Shown here in pieces: positions 7,188 through 11,038 of a stretch of 11,038 bases of DNA. Within the stretch, counting starts at the first letter, position 1. Each line of letters starts with the position of its first letter. The DNA is taken from NCBI GenBank assembly GCA_030066245.1, contig JASJBY010000101.1, forward strand, positions 1-11,038. The letters are read 5' to 3'. The translations under genes and the position numbers were made by a program. The stretch is from Gammaproteobacteria bacterium. GTDB lineage: Bacteria; Pseudomonadota; Gammaproteobacteria; JAABTG01. The notes under the pieces were generated by a model. The model had not been told where the DNA came from. It made no database searches and saw only the letters and a list, made by a program, of their open reading frames with translations.

Positions 7188-7234
7188 TCCGGCAAGGAAA
7201 CGGCGAAGCCAACAATTCAGCGTTGCTGCGAAAC

Positions 7235-9040
7235 TTAGTCTGGCAAACCCGCCAGGCGCAGACCCTCCTCGAACTTCTGACGTTGGTCCGGGTGCCGATA
7301 AGGCCTGGTTTTCACCCAATACCCGATGGAGAACTCGGGCTTCAGAGTCAGAACTTGATCCACTTCCCAGGCCGCGTCGTCATCTCGGTCTAAACGGGCG
7401 TACACCATCGCCAGCCAGAGGTGTGCCGACAAGTAGTCGTAGTTTTGCGCGACCGCGGCCTCCAGCTCCGCCAGCGCCTCGTGATAACGCCCCTGGAAAT
7501 AGTAAGCCCTGCCCAGGTGGGTGTGGTAGAGAGAACTCGCGGCCGGGTTTAGACGGATTGCCTGCATGTCCAAAGGCAATGCCTTGTCGACTTCGCCCAG
7601 GTAGAAGTAGGCCGACGCGAGCAGGGTGTAGCCGTCCGCGTAGCTTGGGTTGAGGGCGAGCGCTTTTCTCGCCTCTGCGATCGCCTGCTCGTGCATACCT
7701 TTCACATACAGGTAAACCCAGCCTAGGACGAAATGCGCCTGTGGCAGGCTCTCGTCGATGGCCACGGCCTTGTGCGCATGGCGCAATGCTTCGTCTATGG
7801 CGTTCTCGGGACTGTCGCCCCAGCCGCTGCGGTAGTCATCGATGTAGGTCAACGCGAGCCCGGCATAGGCCGGAGCATAACGGGGGTCCAGACGAATGGC
7901 TCGGCGGTACATCCGGCGCACCAGATCATTGTGCTGCTTCGTCGGCCTCCCGTAGATCTGCAGGCCCTGCCAATAGCTCTCGACGGCACTGCCCATGCCT
8001 CTGCGCGCAGGCGTCATCTTCTCGTTGTCAGTAAGCCGCAGCGACAAGGCCTCGACCACGCTTCCCGCAATCTGGTCCTGAAGGGCAAATAGCTTCGTAA
8101 GCGGGCCGTCCAGGCGTACTGCCCACAGGTGATAGCCCTTGTGAACATCCACAAGCTGGGCGTTGACGCGGAGCTGTTGGCCTTCGCGCTGGATACTGCC
8201 CTGCAACACGTAATCCACATGAAGATGCCGGGCGATGTCCGAGGCCGTCCCCGCATGGTCCCGGAAGGCGAACGCCGAGCTCGGCGAAATGACGTGCAAG
8301 CCGGAGAAGCGGGACAGGTCGGTGATCAGGTCTCGGGTGATGCCCTCGCTGAAGTAAGTCTGTCTGGCGTCCTCGCCGAGATCTTCGAAGGGCATGACGG
8401 CAATGTACGGTTTGTCGGTCAACGGCAACTCGAGGCGTTTATCCGTAGCCGACCCGCTGTGGTATGACTCCGCGTACCACCACAGTCCGGCTCCGGATAC
8501 CAGCAGCGCCAGGACCGCTGGCACGACCCAGCGTCCTCTGGCCTGTGGGGACCTGCGGTTCGGTTCCGCACCGGCCGCCCCCAGCGGGCGTTCTGCAGCA
8601 TTGGGTTCGGTAGCCGGGTAGCTGCCTGACGTGTCTCCGTCTTGCGCCGAGGCGCCGACCGGTTTCCCGACAACGCGCTCCACCGGGGCGATCAGGCGAT
8701 AGCCGACCTTCGGTACGGTCTCGATGAAGCGGGGGGTGCGCGTATCGTCGGAGAAGGCTCGACGTAGCTTGTTTATGGCGTTGGAGAGTGCTTCGTCACC
8801 GACGATGACGCCCGGCCACACTCGCTCGGCAAGTTCGTGGCGCGTAACTGCCTCGCGAGGGCGCTCGGCAAGGCAGAGCAGCACCTCCATGACCTTGGGT
8901 TCAATTTTTATTGTCGAACCGTCTTTGCCAAGGAGCAGTTCCTGCGGCTGAACGGTCCAGCCTCGGATGCGCAGGTTGGCTCTTGGGCTGGATCGCTTGA
9001 TCGACCCCCCGCTGCTGTCGGTCACCTGAGCCGTGGCCAT
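7235..9040 (-). CDS. CadC/ToxR-like transmembrane transcriptional regulator with TolB/FlgO-like domain and TPR repeats
   Basis: A one-component membrane regulator of 601 aa. Residues about 22-118 form an OmpR/PhoB-type winged helix: WPG at 75-77, GDEALSNAINKLRRAF at about 81-96, and the ETVPKVGYRL wing at 107-116. A flexible linker leads to one membrane helix (about 171-189). The outer part begins with a TolB-N/FlgO-like domain (YIAVMPFEDL, YFSEGITRDLITDLSRF, VDYVLQGSIQ, WAVRLDG), followed by about five TPR-like helix pairs up to the C-terminus. This architecture is frequent in proteobacteria and usually lacks a known ligand. ATG 9040 is supported by GGGGAGGAG 7 nt upstream; the 32 extra codons to 9136 lack such support. 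No neighbour is an obvious target. All parts look intact. Confidence 0.93.
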   Translation of the reverse strand: MATAQVTDSSGGSIKRSSPRANLRIRGWTVQPQELLLGKDGSTIKIEPKVMEVLLCLAERPREAVTRHELAERVWPGVIVGDEALSNAINKLRRAFSDDTRTPRFIETVPKVGYRLIAPVERVVGKPVGASAQDGDTSGSYPATEPNAAERPLGAAGAEPNRRSPQARGRWVVPAVLALLVSGAGLWWYAESYHSGSATDKRLELPLTDKPYIAVMPFEDLGEDARQTYFSEGITRDLITDLSRFSGLHVISPSSAFAFRDHAGTASDIARHLHVDYVLQGSIQREGQQLRVNAQLVDVHKGYHLWAVRLDGPLTKLFALQDQIAGSVVEALSLRLTDNEKMTPARRGMGSAVESYWQGLQIYGRPTKQHNDLVRRMYRRAIRLDPRYAPAYAGLALTYIDDYRSGWGDSPENAIDEALRHAHKAVAIDESLPQAHFVLGWVYLYVKGMHEQAIAEARKALALNPSYADGYTLLASAYFYLGEVDKALPLDMQAIRLNPAASSLYHTHLGRAYYFQGRYHEALAELEAAVAQNYDYLSAHLWLAMVYARLDRDDDAAWEVDQVLTLKPEFSIGYWVKTRPYRHPDQRQKFEEGLRLAGLPD

Positions 9041-9247
9041 CCAGGCACTCCTCCCCGCCGCCGGCCGCTGACAGAGCAGATCGCGAACTCCGAAAGGCAA
9101 GGACCGCGCGGCATGTTGGGGGCGCGAAAGGGACACCGCGCAGGCCCCGTGTGCCAGGGAGCACCGGCGCGACGGGGTGGAGCGGGTCCTTACAAAAGCA
9201 TAGCAGCAGCGGCTGGGGTGCTTTCGCCCGGGCCGGGTTCGTCGGCG
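9041..9247. other. Intergenic region upstream of the CadC-like regulator
   Basis: About 207 bp, GC-rich. On the - strand TATGCT at about 9198-9203 could serve as a -10 box, but no -35 at proper spacing is visible. No other feature is seen apart from the hairpin at its right end. Confidence 0.35.
9048..9056 (-). promoter_or_regulatory. Shine-Dalgarno GGGGAGGAG for the CadC-like regulator
   Basis: Complement of CTCCTCCCC, ending 7 nt before the ATG at 9040. It decides the start in favour of the 601-residue protein over the longer open frame. Confidence 0.7.
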
Positions 9248-9258
9248 TCACGCCGACG
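9240..9258 (-). terminator. Hairpin spanning the stop codon of the NDUFA9-like gene
   Basis: CGTCGGCG-TCA-CGCCGACG: a perfect 8-bp inverted repeat with a 3-nt loop that is itself the stop codon (TGA on the - strand). There is no T-run after it, so it is not a classic intrinsic terminator. It may attenuate read-through into the regulator gene or protect the 3' end of the mRNA (inference). Confidence 0.3.
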
Positions 9259-10144
9259 GGGCGAGGCACACCGGCAGAAGCTCGGAGAGCAGGCGCGGCT
9301 CTATGCCCAGGTTGGCGAAGCTTGGCGCGTGTGTGCTCACCACATTGTCCTGTCGCATCAGCGCAATCTGGTCGCGGGTTACGGGTGGCGACGGCAGGAC
9401 GGAAAACAGTCCTGCAAGCAGATCCCAGACCGGGAACGGAACCGGAACCAGGAGCCGGCGGCGCTGCCGATAGTGCAGCAACCGCTCCAGCAGCGTTCTG
9501 TAGGTGTAGGTCTCGGCTCCGCCCAGCTCATAGGTCACTCCCAGGGTCGCCGGCTGTTCCAGGCTGCGGGCCACCGCTTCCGCCACGTCTTCCACGTAGA
9601 CCGGCTGCATACGGGTGTTCCCTCTCCCGAACAGGGGAATCGCGGGCAGTTGGCGGGTGACTTGGTCCAGCGTGGTCAGGAACGCGTCATGCGGGCCGAA
9701 CAACACGCTCGGCCGCAAAATCGTGCCACGGGGGAAGGCCTCCCGCACCCGGTGTTCCCCTTTCGCCCGGGCACGCACGTAGGGGGAGCTCGACCTGAGG
9801 TCGGCGCCGATGCCGGACACATGGATCAGGGCGTTCAGCTTCTGGCGTTCGGCCTGTTGGGCTAACTGCCAGGCGCCTTGCACGTGCATGGATTGGAAGG
9901 TTTCCTGACCGCGTTCCACGTACAAGGCAACGCAATTGACCGCTGCCTGGGCTCCCGCGAGGGCAGCCTCGACGCCCGCCTCGTCGCGAATGTCGGCGCT
10001 GACTTGTTCAATGCCGGCAGTCTGGTCGGTAGACGGATGTCTGGCAGCAACGCGCACGCGCTTGTGGGCCTTCACCAGCCGTCTGACGATGGCGCGTCCA
10101 AGGAAACCCGTTCCGCCGAAGACGGTCACCAGGTCGGTGGCCAT
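9248..10144 (-). CDS. NAD(P)-binding atypical SDR, complex I NDUFA9-subunit-like protein
   Basis: A 298-residue Rossmann-fold protein of the atypical short-chain dehydrogenase family that includes the mitochondrial complex I accessory subunit NDUFA9 and bacterial homologues. GGTGFLG (10-16) is the dinucleotide-binding loop. ADIRD, an AVNCVALY strand, HVSGIGAD, LRPSVLFGPHD, QPVYVEDVAEAV and YELGGAETYTYRTLL follow at family-typical positions. At the usual YxxxK site the sequence is Y122-V-R-A-R126, so the catalytic Lys is Arg, suggesting nucleotide binding rather than classical dehydrogenase activity (inference). No other complex I gene is in the window. The ATG at 10144 has only a weak AAGG 5 nt upstream. 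The 119-bp gap to the upstream gene on the same strand allows co-transcription. Confidence 0.92.
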   Translation of the reverse strand: MATDLVTVFGGTGFLGRAIVRRLVKAHKRVRVAARHPSTDQTAGIEQVSADIRDEAGVEAALAGAQAAVNCVALYVERGQETFQSMHVQGAWQLAQQAERQKLNALIHVSGIGADLRSSSPYVRARAKGEHRVREAFPRGTILRPSVLFGPHDAFLTTLDQVTRQLPAIPLFGRGNTRMQPVYVEDVAEAVARSLEQPATLGVTYELGGAETYTYRTLLERLLHYRQRRRLLVPVPFPVWDLLAGLFSVLPSPPVTRDQIALMRQDNVVSTHAPSFANLGIEPRLLSELLPVCLAPSA

Positions 10145-10263
10145 GGGTGCCTTAATCCGGGGTGGCGCGATGGCGACTCATAAGCCGCCTTGTTACGTTG
10201 TCGGCGCGTGGAAGGGGGCGCTTCGCGCACGCTACCTTAGACCCGTCCAGGCGGAGGTGCAGA

Positions 10264-10608
10264 TCAGGCTTTCACGCTTTGCCCGGCGTTGGTAACCATC
10301 TCGGTATTCAACGGCTCGCCGTTGACATCGATGTTGATACTGCGCACCTCGGGAAGGCGCGAGGCGATGTAGCCGGCCATGGCCTGTACCATGGTATCGT
10401 TGCCGGTCTCGATGGCGACCAGCAGCCTCGAAGCCGCTATCTGGCCCCGCTGCAGGCGATCGGGTCTTTCGACGAAATCAGGCCCCATCTTCCAGCCGGC
10501 GTCCATGTCCCGATCCATCTTTGCAAAGAATCCTTCCCCCTCTTCCAGCAGCCCGCTTTCGACGTCCAGTTGACGCACGCTGTTCCCAATGTAGATATCG
10601 AGCTGCAT
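10264..10608 (-). CDS. Small cytoplasmic protein of unknown function (114 aa)
   Basis: A 114-residue acidic protein without signal peptide or membrane segment. It begins MQLDIYIGNSVRQLDVE, continues with an acidic helix-like stretch (LLEEGEGFFAKMDRDMD), a WKMGPDFVERPD segment, and a helix about AASRLLVAIETGNDTMVQAM before a final strand-like SINIDVNG. I do not recognise the family. Coding status rests on an AGGAG site 7 nt before ATG 10608, amphipathic periodicity and natural amino-acid composition. It is not a ribosome hibernation factor as far as I can judge. It precedes the NDUFA9-like gene on the same strand with a 119-bp gap, so the two may be co-transcribed. Confidence 0.82.
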   Translation of the reverse strand: MQLDIYIGNSVRQLDVESGLLEEGEGFFAKMDRDMDAGWKMGPDFVERPDRLQRGQIAASRLLVAIETGNDTMVQAMAGYIASRLPEVRSINIDVNGEPLNTEMVTNAGQSVKA

Positions 10609-10615
10609 TGATACG

Positions 10616-10620
10616 CTCCT
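10616..10620 (-). promoter_or_regulatory. Shine-Dalgarno AGGAG for the 114-aa protein
   Basis: Complement of CTCCT, 7 nt before the start codon at 10606-10608. It is the main non-protein evidence that this short gene is real. Confidence 0.7.
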
Positions 10621-10705
10621 GGGTATTCCGACGACTCCCAGAGTTTACCAGACAACTGTGTAGAAACGCGCCCGTCCGCTACCATTGGCGTGTGATCCGG
10701 GGCAT

Positions 10706-10724
10706 TGTCGGCAGTCAGCCGACA
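10706..10724. repeat. 19-bp perfect inverted repeat (7-bp arms, 5-bp centre)
   Basis: TGTCGGC-AGTCA-GCCGACA. It lies about 100 bp upstream of the start of the 114-aa gene, at a distance compatible with an operator. It could equally form an RNA hairpin. No T-run follows, so it is unlikely to be an intrinsic terminator. Confidence 0.5.
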
Positions 10725-10907
10725 GGCCTGCGCGGTCGGGCGCATCCGTGACCGGCTATGCATTCGCGGCCGTGGCCACACCGGCACGAGCCGCCGGGAA
10801 TGACAGGACCCCAGCGTCAACAGACACCCTCCGACAGCCCTCTCCTACACGAGTCAGGAAAGATCTTAACCACGGGAAACGAATGGCCACACTCATTTGC
10901 GATTCCC

Positions 10908-10949
10908 GAATCACCAGTCACTAGTCACTAGTCACGAATCACCATTCAC
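10908..10949. repeat. Heptamer tandem repeat cluster 1 (six units, core TCAC)
   Basis: Consecutive 7-bp units read GAATCAC, CAGTCAC, TAGTCAC, TAGTCAC, GAATCAC, CATTCAC, so every unit ends in TCAC with A at position 2. Degenerate units flank it (GATTCCC at 10901, CATCCTC at 10950). Confidence 0.85.
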
Positions 10950-11010
10950 CATCCTCAGTACCTTCTTCTCCCTTCATACTGACCGCCGCCCCCCGTTCGC
11001 TTTCTTATCC

Positions 11011-11038
11011 GAGTCACGATTCACGAGTCACGAGTCAC
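11011..11038. repeat. Heptamer tandem repeat cluster 2 (four units, reaching window end)
   Basis: Units GAGTCAC, GATTCAC, GAGTCAC, GAGTCAC in perfect 7-bp register. It has the same family consensus as cluster 1, 61 bp away. The array probably continues beyond the window. Confidence 0.85.

Larger units (their letters stand above)
10609..10907. other. Gene-free region upstream of the 114-aa protein
   Basis: About 300 bp with no supported gene on either strand; the short open frames lack start signals and have shadow-like composition. It should hold the promoter of the - strand gene. TAAACT on the - strand near 10645 is a possible -10 box without a good -35. The palindrome at 10706-10724 is the only distinct element. 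Confidence 0.45.

Noticed and set aside
7188..7234. Shared bidirectional terminator between the phosphatase and the CadC-like gene
   Set aside because: Only 4-5 bp inverted repeats are present and there is no T-run on either strand.
8837..9865. 342-aa + strand open frame
   Set aside because: It runs antisense to the CadC-like and NDUFA9-like genes, both clearly recognised. Composition is that of a GC-rich shadow.
10685..10924. 79-aa + strand open frame in the right-hand gene-free region
   Set aside because: No ribosome site. It ends in the heptamer repeats and has no protein-like pattern.
10901..11038. CRISPR array
   Set aside because: The repeat unit is 7 bp with no unique spacers of 25-40 bp between identical repeats, so it is a tandem heptamer array instead.

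Overview
GC-rich bacterial chromosomal DNA, most likely from a gammaproteobacterium. The clues are a YceH (UPF0502/DUF480) homologue, a CadC/ToxR-like membrane regulator with a TPR tail, an NDUFA9-type SDR protein, and an NtrC-type two-component pair. Genus cannot be assigned from the sequence alone. There are no rRNA, tRNA, insertion sequence, phage or CRISPR signatures.

Layout. At the left edge on the + strand is a two-gene signalling operon. It encodes a membrane sensor histidine kinase, open at the window start, with two CxxCH heme-attachment motifs in its periplasmic part and a cysteine-bearing PAS domain. Overlapping its stop codon is a sigma-54-dependent response regulator with an intact GAFTGA motif. 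A small secreted protein (3155-3655) follows in the same direction with its own strong ribosome binding site. Convergent to it, and overlapping its 3' end by 44 bp, is a secreted protein of unknown function (3612-4670, -). It carries three copies of a GW-containing module spaced exactly 57 residues apart. A gene-free stretch of about 360 bp separates this gene from a divergent yceH homologue (5030-5731, +). Then comes a PPP/ApaH-like metallophosphatase with an altered active site (about 6021-7187, +), preceded by a GC-rich leader that can fold into a multi-hairpin structure.

The right part is on the - strand: a CadC-like transmembrane transcription factor (7235-9040), an NDUFA9-like NAD(P)-binding protein (9248-10144) and a small unrecognised protein with a good ribosome binding site (10264-10608). 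The last ~430 bp holds no convincing gene. It contains a 19-bp palindrome and two clusters of a degenerate 7-bp tandem repeat (core TCAC), the second running off the window end.

How it fits together. The kinase/regulator pair is the only clear functional unit. Periplasmic c-type heme suggests sensing of redox state or a gaseous or electron-acceptor ligand, with output at sigma-54 promoters. No convincing sigma-54 promoter is visible here, so the targets are unknown; the downstream secreted protein is the nearest candidate. The most unusual items are the diheme sensor, the 57-residue-period repeat protein, the metallophosphatase lacking its canonical His and DRG residues, and the heptamer repeat clusters.
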